Source: Elusimicrobiota bacterium
GTDB lineage: Bacteria > Ratteibacteria > UBA8468 > B48-G9 > JAFGKM01
NCBI GenBank assembly: GCA_012515635.1
Contig: JAAYXZ010000031.1
Span: 1 to 5,196, forward strand
DNA: 5,196 nucleotides
Reading direction: 5' to 3'
A program made the translations under genes and the position numbers. Under the pieces are notes generated by a model. The model had not been told where the DNA came from, made no database searches, and saw nothing but the letters and a program-made list of their open reading frames with translations. Shown here in pieces: positions 1 through 5,196 of this stretch (position 1 is its first letter; the number at the start of each line of letters is the position of its first letter).

Positions 1-431
1 CTTATCTTGTCCATATCCACTTTTACGCCTGCAACCGCGCTATATTTTTCAGGAGGGGCCTTTATATCCATCGCTATGTAATCCACAAGATTTGCTGTAA
101 TCGCAGCTTTTAATCCCGCGGGAAAACTGCCATTGGTATCTATCTTGACCGCATACCCCATATCTTTCAGTTTTTTCAGGAAAGATATAAGGTCTTCATC
201 GCAAAACGGCTCCCCGCCGGTAATAACCACACCGTCAAGATATCTTCTTCTTTTTTCAAGAAATGACAGAACATCAGCATTCTCAAGCAAAGGAAGGAAT
301 CTTTCAGGAAACACAAGCTCTGGATTATGACAATAAGAACACCTGAAATCGCACCGCTGAACAAATATTATACAACTGAGCCGTCCAGGAAAATCAATAA
401 GGGATACTTTTTGCAGCCCGCCTATCTTCAT
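1..431 (-). CDS. nrdG: Anaerobic ribonucleotide reductase activating protein (radical SAM), 3' end cut by window
   Basis: This is a radical-SAM activase. In this family a [4Fe-4S] cluster cleaves S-adenosylmethionine to generate the glycyl radical on the partner NrdD, in the cytoplasm under anoxic conditions. The 143 residues visible by hand translation start MKIGGLQKVSLIDFPG, typical of the NrdG2/PflA-like subgroup. The cluster motif CDFRCSYC (CX3CX2C) gives Cys27, Cys31 and Cys34, followed by HNPEL. The SAM-binding TGGEP is at residues 71-75, KIDTNGS is at 96-102 and MDIKAPPEKY at 121-130. The family usually runs to about 220-235 residues, so roughly the last third lies outside the window. 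The ATG at 431-429 is the only plausible in-frame start. It overlaps the nrdD stop as ATGA, which implies translational coupling. An AAGGA lies 13 nt upstream, inside nrdD, a somewhat long spacing. The direct neighbourhood of nrdD makes the assignment firm. What is seen is the motifs and the overlap. The activation role is family knowledge. Confidence 0.95.
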   Translation of the reverse strand, partial: MKIGGLQKVSLIDFPGRLSCIIFVQRCDFRCSYCHNPELVFPERFLPLLENADVLSFLEKRRRYLDGVVITGGEPFCDEDLISFLKKLKDMGYAVKIDTNGSFPAGLKAAITANLVDYIAMDIKAPPEKYSAVAGVKVDMDKI

Positions 432-2518
432 TTCAATACATACGTCCTTCTTACTTTAAACTCCGCTAACTTACCCTTGTTCCACTGGCTCACAGGCCTG
501 AGATAACCCACAATTCTTGAATAGACCTCTGTCTCTTTCCCACAACTGTCACAATGGTAAATCTCTCCCTTTATATATCCGTGCTCAGGGCATACGGAGA
601 ATGTAGGTGTAATGGTAAAATACGGAAGTTTAAATCTTTCGCATATAACCCTTACAAGTTTTTTTACTCCTTCGGAACTATCCACCTTTTCTCCTGTATA
701 GAGATGTATCACCGTGCCTCCTGTATAAAGACACTGCAGTTCGTCCTGCAATTCAAGGGTCTCAAAGACATCCTCTGTATAATTTACAGGCAGATGGGTG
801 GAATTGGTATAAAACGGCTCCGCGCCTTTTCTAAACTCATCCTCATTTGCGCAGATAATATCAGGATATTTCGTCTTATCTGCCTTTGCAAGGCGATAAC
901 TTGTCCCTTCGGCAGGTGTCGCTTCAAGGTTATAAAAATTGCCTGTCTCTTCCTGAAACTCAAGAAGTTTTCCGCGCATAAACTTCATTATCTTTGTAGC
1001 AAATTCTTTGCCTTCAGGAGTTCCTATATCCTTCCCTAAAAAATTCACGCATGCCTCATTTATTCCTATAACGCCTATAGTTGAAAAGTGGTTTGACCAA
1101 AAATTCCCAAACCTTTCGTATATATTCCTCAGATAAAAAGCGGAGTATGGATACAACCCCTCTTTTGTCAGTTTCTCTATTATTTTTCTTTTTATCTCAA
1201 GGGACTCTTTTGATATGACCATCAGTTTTTCCAGCCGCTTAAAAAAGTCCTCTTCCGATTCGGCAAAAAACCCTATTCTTGGAATATTGATAGTTACAAC
1301 CCCTACGCTCCCGGTCAATGGATTTGCGCCAAAAAGACCGCCCCCTCTTTGTTTAAGTTCCACTGTATCCAAGCGAAGCCGGCAGCACATACTTCTTACA
1401 TCATCCGGCTTCATATCCGAATTAATAAAATTACTGAAGTATGGTATCCCGTACTTTGCTGTTACCTGCCATAGAAGTTCTATATTCTCATTCTCCCAAT
1501 CAAAATCTTTTGTAATGTTATATGTCGGTATAGGGAATGTAAAGACCCTTCCCTTTGCGTCTCCCTCAAGCATGACTTCCAGAAACGCCCTATTCAGCAT
1601 ATCCATCTCTTTTTGAAATTCGCCGTAGGTCTCGTTTTTCAACTCTCCCCCAACAACAACCGGCTGGTCTTTATAGATAGAGGGGACAGTCAAGTCCAGT
1701 GTAAGATTTGTAAAGGGGCTTTGAAAACCAACTCTTGTAGGAACATTCACATTGAATATGAACTCCTGAAGCGCCTGTTTTACATCCTTGTATTCAAGAT
1801 TATCATATCTGATAAAAGGGGCAAGCAGGGTATCAAAATTGGAGAACGCCTGCGCTCCTGCCGCCTCACCCTGCAATGTATAAAAGAAGTTCACAATCTG
1901 CCCGAGGGCTGTCCTAAAATGCCTTGCCGGCTTGCTCTCCACCTTGCCCACAGCCCCTTTAAATCCGACAGAAAGAAGGTCCTGCAGGTCCCATCCCACA
2001 CAATAGACGGAGAGACATCCCATATCATGAATATGTATATCGCCGTTTATATAGGCAAAACGGACATCGGGAGGATAAATACTGTTCAGCCAGTATGTCT
2101 TTGTAACTTCGGAGGAGACATAGTTGTTCAACCCTTGCAGAGAAAAACTCATATTGCTGTTTTCATTCACCCGCCAGTCAATCTTTGAAAGATACTGATT
2201 GACAAGGTCAAGATTTGCCTTAGTTGTTATCTCCCTTAATCTGGCATGTTGGTCCCTATAAATAATGTATGCCTTTGCGGTCTTTTTATATGGCGAGTTT
2301 ATTAAGACCTCTTCAACAATATCTTGTATCTCCTCAACAGAGGGAACTTTGTCTCCGATAATATCTATGGCAAGGTCAAGAACTCTTAATGTAAGTTTTT
2401 TCGCAATATCCCAACCGAAGTCATTGGTTGCCTGCCCTGCCTTATATATCGCATTCGTTATCTTATCTACCTCAAACTTTACAATCTCGCCATTTCTCTT
2501 TTTTATTCTATCAAACAT
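428..2518 (-). CDS. nrdD: Anaerobic (class III) ribonucleoside-triphosphate reductase
   Basis: This glycyl-radical enzyme reduces ribonucleoside triphosphates to dNTPs without oxygen. It is complete at 696 residues, normal for the family. Residues 1-95 form an ATP-cone regulatory domain (KKRNGEIVKFEVDKI, then SPYKKTAKAYIIYRDQHA). The catalytic barrel follows, with HIHDMG at 162-167, the GAQAFSNFDTLLAPFI block at 221-236, GIPYFSNFIN at 357-366 and SMCCRLRLD at 376-384. Cys378 or Cys379 should be the thiyl-radical cysteine. Cys173 in VYCVGWDL is the candidate second active-site cysteine. Near the C-terminus Cys643, His646, Cys656 and Cys659 form a probable structural zinc site. The glycyl-radical motif SRIVGYLR places the radical at Gly671. 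The start ATG (2518-2516) has a GAGGGGGG ribosome site about 10 nt upstream and matches the expected N-terminus of the ATP cone. The gene heads an operon with nrdG. A good sigma70-like promoter and a FUR-type palindrome lie upstream. Nothing suggests decay or transfer. Confidence 0.98.
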   Translation of the reverse strand: MFDRIKKRNGEIVKFEVDKITNAIYKAGQATNDFGWDIAKKLTLRVLDLAIDIIGDKVPSVEEIQDIVEEVLINSPYKKTAKAYIIYRDQHARLREITTKANLDLVNQYLSKIDWRVNENSNMSFSLQGLNNYVSSEVTKTYWLNSIYPPDVRFAYINGDIHIHDMGCLSVYCVGWDLQDLLSVGFKGAVGKVESKPARHFRTALGQIVNFFYTLQGEAAGAQAFSNFDTLLAPFIRYDNLEYKDVKQALQEFIFNVNVPTRVGFQSPFTNLTLDLTVPSIYKDQPVVVGGELKNETYGEFQKEMDMLNRAFLEVMLEGDAKGRVFTFPIPTYNITKDFDWENENIELLWQVTAKYGIPYFSNFINSDMKPDDVRSMCCRLRLDTVELKQRGGGLFGANPLTGSVGVVTINIPRIGFFAESEEDFFKRLEKLMVISKESLEIKRKIIEKLTKEGLYPYSAFYLRNIYERFGNFWSNHFSTIGVIGINEACVNFLGKDIGTPEGKEFATKIMKFMRGKLLEFQEETGNFYNLEATPAEGTSYRLAKADKTKYPDIICANEDEFRKGAEPFYTNSTHLPVNYTEDVFETLELQDELQCLYTGGTVIHLYTGEKVDSSEGVKKLVRVICERFKLPYFTITPTFSVCPEHGYIKGEIYHCDSCGKETEVYSRIVGYLRPVSQWNKGKLAEFKVRRTYVLK

Positions 2519-2535
2519 TGGGGACCCCCCTCGTA

Positions 2536-2550
2536 TTGTAATAATTACAA
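2536..2550. promoter_or_regulatory. Perfect 7-1-7 palindrome, candidate FUR-family (PerR/Zur/Fur-like) operator of nrdD
   Basis: TTGTAATAATTACAA is a perfect inverted repeat of two 7-bp arms around one base, the architecture of FUR-superfamily boxes. It differs by one symmetric base per arm from the Bacillus PerR consensus TTATAATNATTATAA, and by one per arm from the Bacillus Zur consensus TCGTAATNATTACGA. It covers about +10 to +24 relative to the predicted nrdD transcription start and lies 17 bp upstream of the ATG, a position suited to repression by blocking elongation or open-complex formation. The palindrome is seen directly. The regulator family is inferred from architecture, and which member binds (peroxide, zinc or iron sensor) cannot be decided here. 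Confidence 0.5.
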
Positions 2551-2565
2551 CTCTTTATTTATTAC

Positions 2566-2593
2566 ATTTTATAACGTTCTGATTTTCTGTCAA
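2566..2593 (-). promoter_or_regulatory. Predicted sigma70-like promoter of nrdD-nrdG
   Basis: Read on the minus strand, a consensus -35 hexamer TTGACA (2593-2588) is followed after 16 bp by TAAAAT (2571-2566), which matches the -10 consensus at five of six positions. Transcription would start near 2559 on an A, giving a leader of about 40 nt that contains the 15-bp palindrome and the G-rich ribosome site. No better pair was seen between the two divergent genes for leftward transcription. Confidence 0.62.
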
Positions 2594-2661
2594 GTATTTT
2601 TCTAACAATATTATATAACAGTTCATAAAAAAATAAAACATACTTTCAGGGGATAAATCAT

Positions 2662-2694
2662 ACCCATTAGTTACACCCGTTAAAACCCGTTAAC
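2662..2694. repeat. Tandem 10-bp direct repeat with a degenerate third copy, candidate activator site
   Basis: ACCCGTTAAA (2675-2684) is followed directly by ACCCGTTAAC (2685-2694), so nine bases repeat exactly at one helical turn. A degenerate copy ACCCATTAGT lies at 2662-2671, three bases before the first. The array sits in the middle of the divergent intergenic region, about 70-100 bp upstream of the nrdD -35 and about 75-107 bp upstream of the predicted start of the transporter gene. Direct repeats at helical spacing are typical of sites for response regulators or other tandem-binding activators. Which promoter it serves, if either, is not known. Confidence 0.35.
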
Positions 2695-2733
2695 ATAGCT
2701 TTTTATCCTTAAAAATTGCTATCAGCGCACTGA

Positions 2734-2762
2734 TTGAACACCGCTATCAAAGGTGTTACAAT
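2734..2762 (+). promoter_or_regulatory. Predicted sigma70-like promoter of the TauE/SafE gene
   Basis: TTGAAC (2734-2739, four of six to the -35 consensus) and TACAAT (2757-2762, five of six to the -10 consensus) are separated by 17 bp. Transcription would begin near 2769, leaving a short leader of about 16 nt before the ATG at 2785. The TTG that could otherwise serve as an upstream start codon falls exactly on the -35 hexamer, which supports the later ATG as the real start. Confidence 0.45.
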
Positions 2763-2773
2763 TAATTTAACAC
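2753..2773. promoter_or_regulatory. Inverted repeat over the -10 of the TauE/SafE promoter, candidate repressor operator
   Basis: GTGTTA (2753-2758) and TAACAC (2768-2773) are exact inverted copies separated by nine A+T-rich bases. The element spans the predicted -10 hexamer and transcription start, where a bound repressor would block RNA polymerase. The inner nine bases contain AATTAATT, itself symmetric but off-centre, so the perfect part is limited to the 6-bp arms. I do not recognise the cognate regulator. In A+T-rich DNA such a repeat can occur by chance. Confidence 0.35.
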
Positions 2774-2784
2774 GGAACAATTTT

Positions 2785-3528
2785 ATGGACTTAATAATAC
2801 AAGGACTGATTACGGGAATAAGCGCCGGTTTTATATCCGGTCTTTTGGGAATGGGCGGGGGCTCTATATTAGTCCCTGCCATTATGCTTATCTTCAACCT
2901 TCCGATGAAATTGGCGGTAGGAACCAGTTTATTTGTAATTGTCTTCTCCGCCCTATCCTCGCTTATCAGTTATTTTAGGCACAACAAGGTCTACAAAGAA
3001 CTTACTTATTTTATTGTGCCGACAGGTATCATCGGCGCACAGGCAGGAGCATTTCTTGCAAGCCGCCTCTCCGATATTTTAGTGAAACATATCTTCACTC
3101 TGCTCGTGGCAGGTCTCGGCATCCGAATGTTGCTCCAAAAGGACTCTGTTTACCTGTCCGAAAAAACATCCTTCAATAATCTTGCTGCCGCCATTATAGG
3201 GTTTATCGCCGGTTTCGTATCAGGACTAAGCGGTGTAGGCGGCGCTACGCTTATTATCCCGCTTCTATATCTTTTACTAAAAATCCCCATGCACATATGT
3301 ATCGGAACTGCCGTTGTTGCCATACTCTTTAACGCTCTCTCCGGCAGCGCAGGATACATAATAAGAGGACTGGTGGACTTTCGCATAGGTATTCTGCTTG
3401 CTATCGGCTCAACAATTGCAGCGCCGCTGGGCGCAAGATTGAGTATAAAGACCAGCGCAGAAAAACTAAGAAAGATATTCGCCATTGCGCTCATATTGAG
3501 CAGCATTGCGGTTTTATTGAAGAAATAA
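2785..3528 (+). CDS. TauE/SafE-family (TSUP) membrane transporter
   Basis: This 247-residue inner-membrane protein belongs to the TauE/SafE (COG0730) family. Members include exporters of sulfite, sulfoacetate and other small anions, but most, like this one, have no assigned substrate. It shows the family's internal duplication: GFISGLLGMGGGSILVP at residues 15-31 is mirrored by GFVSGLSGVGGATLIIP at 143-159, each opening a half of about four membrane segments. Hydrophobic stretches fall near 3-35, 40-62, 71-92, 97-115, 132-163, 169-192, 199-216 and 228-245. Length is typical. I chose the ATG at 2785, preceded by CGGAA at an 8-nt spacing. An in-frame TTG at 2734 would add 17 residues, but it has no ribosome site and coincides with a likely -35. 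The gene diverges from nrdD and is followed 44 bp later by the RNase HII-like gene on the same strand, with no terminator seen between them. Context does not reveal the substrate. Confidence 0.93.
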   Translation: MDLIIQGLITGISAGFISGLLGMGGGSILVPAIMLIFNLPMKLAVGTSLFVIVFSALSSLISYFRHNKVYKELTYFIVPTGIIGAQAGAFLASRLSDILVKHIFTLLVAGLGIRMLLQKDSVYLSEKTSFNNLAAAIIGFIAGFVSGLSGVGGATLIIPLLYLLLKIPMHICIGTAVVAILFNALSGSAGYIIRGLVDFRIGILLAIGSTIAAPLGARLSIKTSAEKLRKIFAIALILSSIAVLLKK

Positions 3529-3572
3529 AAGCGTGCCGATGTATATTTCTTCATAGAACAAAGGACAACACA

Positions 3573-4463
3573 ATGTCAACAGAGCATACAACCAACATTT
3601 TAGGGATAGACGAAAACGGACTGGGTCCTTTGATGGGTCCGCTTGTTGTCACAGGTGTTTTATTGAAACAAATCTCAGAAAAACACTGGCTTGACGATAT
3701 ATCCGACAGCAAGCAATTCTTCTCCAGAACTGCAGAAAAATTTTCAAAATTGGAGACGGTAGCCGCCTCGCTTTTTTATTTAAAAGAGGGCAGAGAACCA
3801 ACTTCTCCCGCAGAGATACTATATAATTTTTGTAAAGATTCTATCTGCCTGTCAGGCATAAATATCTGCACAGGCAATATTCCCAAAAAGTTTTATTGGT
3901 CCAGCCATCAGCAAAGAAAAAACAAACAAGCGCATTTTTGCGAATGGTTCTCCGCTTATAACATAAAAATAAAAGCAATAAACTCTGTCTCTCTCTGTCC
4001 GAGAAGAATCAATGATTTCACATCAAAAGACAATAACAAATTTTTATTAGACCTTTGCGCTTTCTGCGATATTGTAAAAGAGACATCTGATAAAAACAAT
4101 CTTTTTATATATGCGGGACGGGTCGGTGGAATGAAATTTTACACAAAGCGCCTCAAATACCTTCTGCCTGAATACCGCTGCAAGACTCTGGAAGAAAACA
4201 AAGACCGGTCTTTATACCATATGAGCAACCCAAGAGAAGAGTTTACCTTCGGATTTTTCACCGATGTGGAAAAGATATCATTCTCTGCCGCGCTCGCATC
4301 TCTTGTCGGCAAGTATATACGCGAACTTTATATGGAAGGCATCAGAAGAACGCTGGACATCTCAACAAATATCTCCGGCTATCATGACAGCAAAACAACA
4401 TCATATATCAGGAATAATGACTTTGGAAGATTTCCGTCTTCCTGCCTCTTCCGCCGCAGATAA
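3573..4463 (+). CDS. Divergent RNase HII-like protein of unknown function
   Basis: The product is a 296-residue soluble protein with no signal peptide or membrane segment. The N-terminus GIDENGLGPLMGPLVV (residues 11-26) matches the first strand of RNase HII/HIII, whose Asp-Glu pair (Asp13, Glu14) binds catalytic metal. DSK at 45-47 matches the RNase HII block DSKKL. Near the C-terminus TDVEK (Asp231) and ALASLVGKYIRELYM (240-254) resemble the block gDa...AAASIxAKvxRDxxM. Two things are unusual. The strand expected to carry the third catalytic Asp (vDG in RNase HII) reads FIYAGRVGG (178-186) with no Asp. The distance from Asp13 to Asp231 is about twice that in the roughly 200-residue RNase HII enzymes, with an unrecognised cysteine-containing middle at 85-175. 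ATG with AAGGA seven nt upstream gives a strong start. It probably shares a transcript with the transporter gene and converges on argS. The fold is inferred. RNA-DNA hybrid cleavage is not established, and the protein may be an inactive or repurposed homologue. Confidence 0.6.
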   Translation: MSTEHTTNILGIDENGLGPLMGPLVVTGVLLKQISEKHWLDDISDSKQFFSRTAEKFSKLETVAASLFYLKEGREPTSPAEILYNFCKDSICLSGINICTGNIPKKFYWSSHQQRKNKQAHFCEWFSAYNIKIKAINSVSLCPRRINDFTSKDNNKFLLDLCAFCDIVKETSDKNNLFIYAGRVGGMKFYTKRLKYLLPEYRCKTLEENKDRSLYHMSNPREEFTFGFFTDVEKISFSAALASLVGKYIRELYMEGIRRTLDISTNISGYHDSKTTSYIRNNDFGRFPSSCLFRRR

Positions 4464-4480
4464 CCCCCGCGCCATACACA

Positions 4481-5196
4481 TCACATCTTTTCGGGTAAAG
4501 AGATATTGAGAAGGTTTAAGGATAAAGAAAAAACATTTAACAGCGCTTTTGTAAGAGCCAGACGCGCAGCAGAGAGTCTCTCTTCTTCGCTAACAACCCT
4601 GCATTTATGGTAATAGGAGTGGAAGAGTTTAGCAATATCAAGAAGATACTCCGCAAGCAAATGCACCCCGTAACTATTGACCGCCGATTCCACAGCATCC
4701 GGAAATTTAGCAATATGTCTTATCAAGGACAGTTCTTCCGCCTCTTTCAACAAAGAGAGGTCCGCACCTGCCAAATCCACTCCTCTCTCTTCCGCAAATT
4801 CCAGAATATGTTTCATCCGAACATACGCATACTGCAGATAATAGACAGGATTCTCTGTTGACTCTTTTTTTGCAAGGGCTAAATCAAAATCCAGATGACT
4901 CTCCACCTTTCGGAATATAAAGAAAAACTTTGACGCGTCTGGACCTACTTCATCCATAAGTTGTTTCAATGATATAAACTGCCCCTTCCTTGTGGACATA
5001 GATAATTTTTCTTCGCCTCTGTAAAGTGTTGTAAGTTGAACAATAATACATTTCAACTGTTTCGGGTCAAACCCTAATGTTTCCACCACAGCATTAAGGC
5101 GTGGAATATAGCCGTGGTGGTCAGGACCTATGATATTGATAAGCGTATCATACCCTCTGTCTATCTTATCCTTGTGGTATGCAATATCCGAAGCAA
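4481..5196 (-). CDS. argS: Arginyl-tRNA synthetase, C-terminal part (5' end cut by window)
   Basis: This class I aminoacyl-tRNA synthetase charges tRNA-Arg with arginine in the cytoplasm. Hand translation to the right edge gives 237 residues before the TGA, out of a usual 550-560, so the N-terminal domain and the HIGH-like motif are missing. The visible part opens with ASDIAYHKDKIDRG and IIGPDHHGYIPRL, the end of the catalytic Rossmann domain. The KMSKS-equivalent loop LSMSTRKG follows near visible residues 64-71 (about 5005-4982), in the MSTRKG form common in bacterial ArgS. Then come EVGPDASKFFF, LDFDLALA and NPVYYLQYAYVRM. The DALR anticodon-binding domain continues to the end and closes with NLLNISLPEKM. 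The reading frame is open past the GTG at 5089, which is not the true start. The gene converges with the RNase HII-like gene across a 17-bp gap, too short for a private terminator. No sign of decay. Confidence 0.97.
   Translation of the reverse strand, partial: ASDIAYHKDKIDRGYDTLINIIGPDHHGYIPRLNAVVETLGFDPKQLKCIIVQLTTLYRGEEKLSMSTRKGQFISLKQLMDEVGPDASKFFFIFRKVESHLDFDLALAKKESTENPVYYLQYAYVRMKHILEFAEERGVDLAGADLSLLKEAEELSLIRHIAKFPDAVESAVNSYGVHLLAEYLLDIAKLFHSYYHKCRVVSEEERLSAARLALTKALLNVFSLSLNLLNISLPEKM

Noticed and set aside
554..1039. Plus-strand open frame antisense to nrdD
   Set aside because: It lies entirely opposite well-conserved nrdD coding sequence, and its translation resembles no family. 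The same applies to 1215-1616, 1613-2188 and 2265-2582.
2604..2623. A+T-rich near-palindrome AACAATATTATATAACAGTT considered as an NrdR box
   Set aside because: Only 12 of 20 positions are symmetric, it lacks the ACAC/GTGT-type outer bases of NrdR boxes, and no second box at the usual spacing was seen.
2734..2784. Upstream TTG start that would add 17 residues to the transporter
   Set aside because: No ribosome site precedes it, the extra residues (MNTAIKGVTINLTRNNF) look unlike the family N-terminus, and the TTG overlaps a plausible -35 hexamer. ATG at 2785 has a GGA-containing site at good spacing.
4425..4442. Hairpin GGAAGA-N6-TCTTCC near the convergent gene ends, considered as a terminator
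   Set aside because: It is inside the RNase HII-like coding sequence, has only a 6-bp stem, and no T-run follows on either strand.
4264..4509. Overlapping frame at the end of the RNase HII-like gene, suggesting a possible frameshift with the C-terminus continuing in another frame
   Set aside because: The original frame already ends in ISGYHDSKTTSYIRN and LFRRR, a plausible C-terminus for an RNase HII-like protein. The alternative frame has no recognisable similarity and runs into the argS 3' end.
4570..4580. Short palindrome GAGAGTCTCTC
   Set aside because: It lies within conserved argS coding sequence, has no loop or T-run, and is explained by codon choice.
4481..5089. A self-standing 202-residue gene starting at GTG 5089
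   Set aside because: The frame is open to the window edge, and the upstream residues (IIGPDHHGYIPRL and before) are conserved arginyl-tRNA synthetase sequence, so this is the 3' part of a longer argS.

Overview
The window carries five protein genes on about 5.2 kb of moderately A+T-rich bacterial DNA, two of them cut by the window edges. The gene set (oxygen-sensitive class III ribonucleotide reductase plus its activase) indicates an anaerobe or facultative anaerobe. The taxon cannot be fixed from the sequence. Sigma70-like promoters, AAGGA-type ribosome sites, the bacterial-type arginyl-tRNA synthetase and the unusual RNase HII-like protein would fit anaerobic lineages such as Planctomycetota, Omnitrophota, Nitrospirota or Desulfobacterota, but this is only a guess.

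Left block, minus strand (1-2518): nrdD, a complete class III anaerobic ribonucleoside-triphosphate reductase, followed with an ATGA overlap by nrdG, its radical-SAM activase, which runs off the left edge. This is an operon for making dNTPs without oxygen. Its promoter lies at 2566-2593, and a perfect 7-1-7 palindrome of the FUR-family type (PerR/Zur/Fur-like) sits just downstream of the predicted transcription start.

Centre: a divergent intergenic region (2519-2784) dense in candidate regulatory sequence. It holds the nrdD promoter and operator, a tandem 10-bp direct repeat, and a predicted promoter with an overlapping inverted repeat for the rightward gene.

Right block, plus strand (2785-4463): a TauE/SafE-family membrane transporter, then 44 bp later a 296-residue protein with recognisable RNase HII-like sequence signatures at both ends, a long unrecognised middle, and no obvious third catalytic aspartate. 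The second gene is the least understood object in the window. It ends 17 bp from the convergent 3' end of argS (minus strand), of which only the C-terminal 237 residues are present.

Four genes are ordinary and well recognised. The points worth a second look are the RNase HII-like protein and the regulatory architecture between nrdD and the transporter gene. I see no RNA gene, mobile element, CRISPR array or clear intrinsic terminator.
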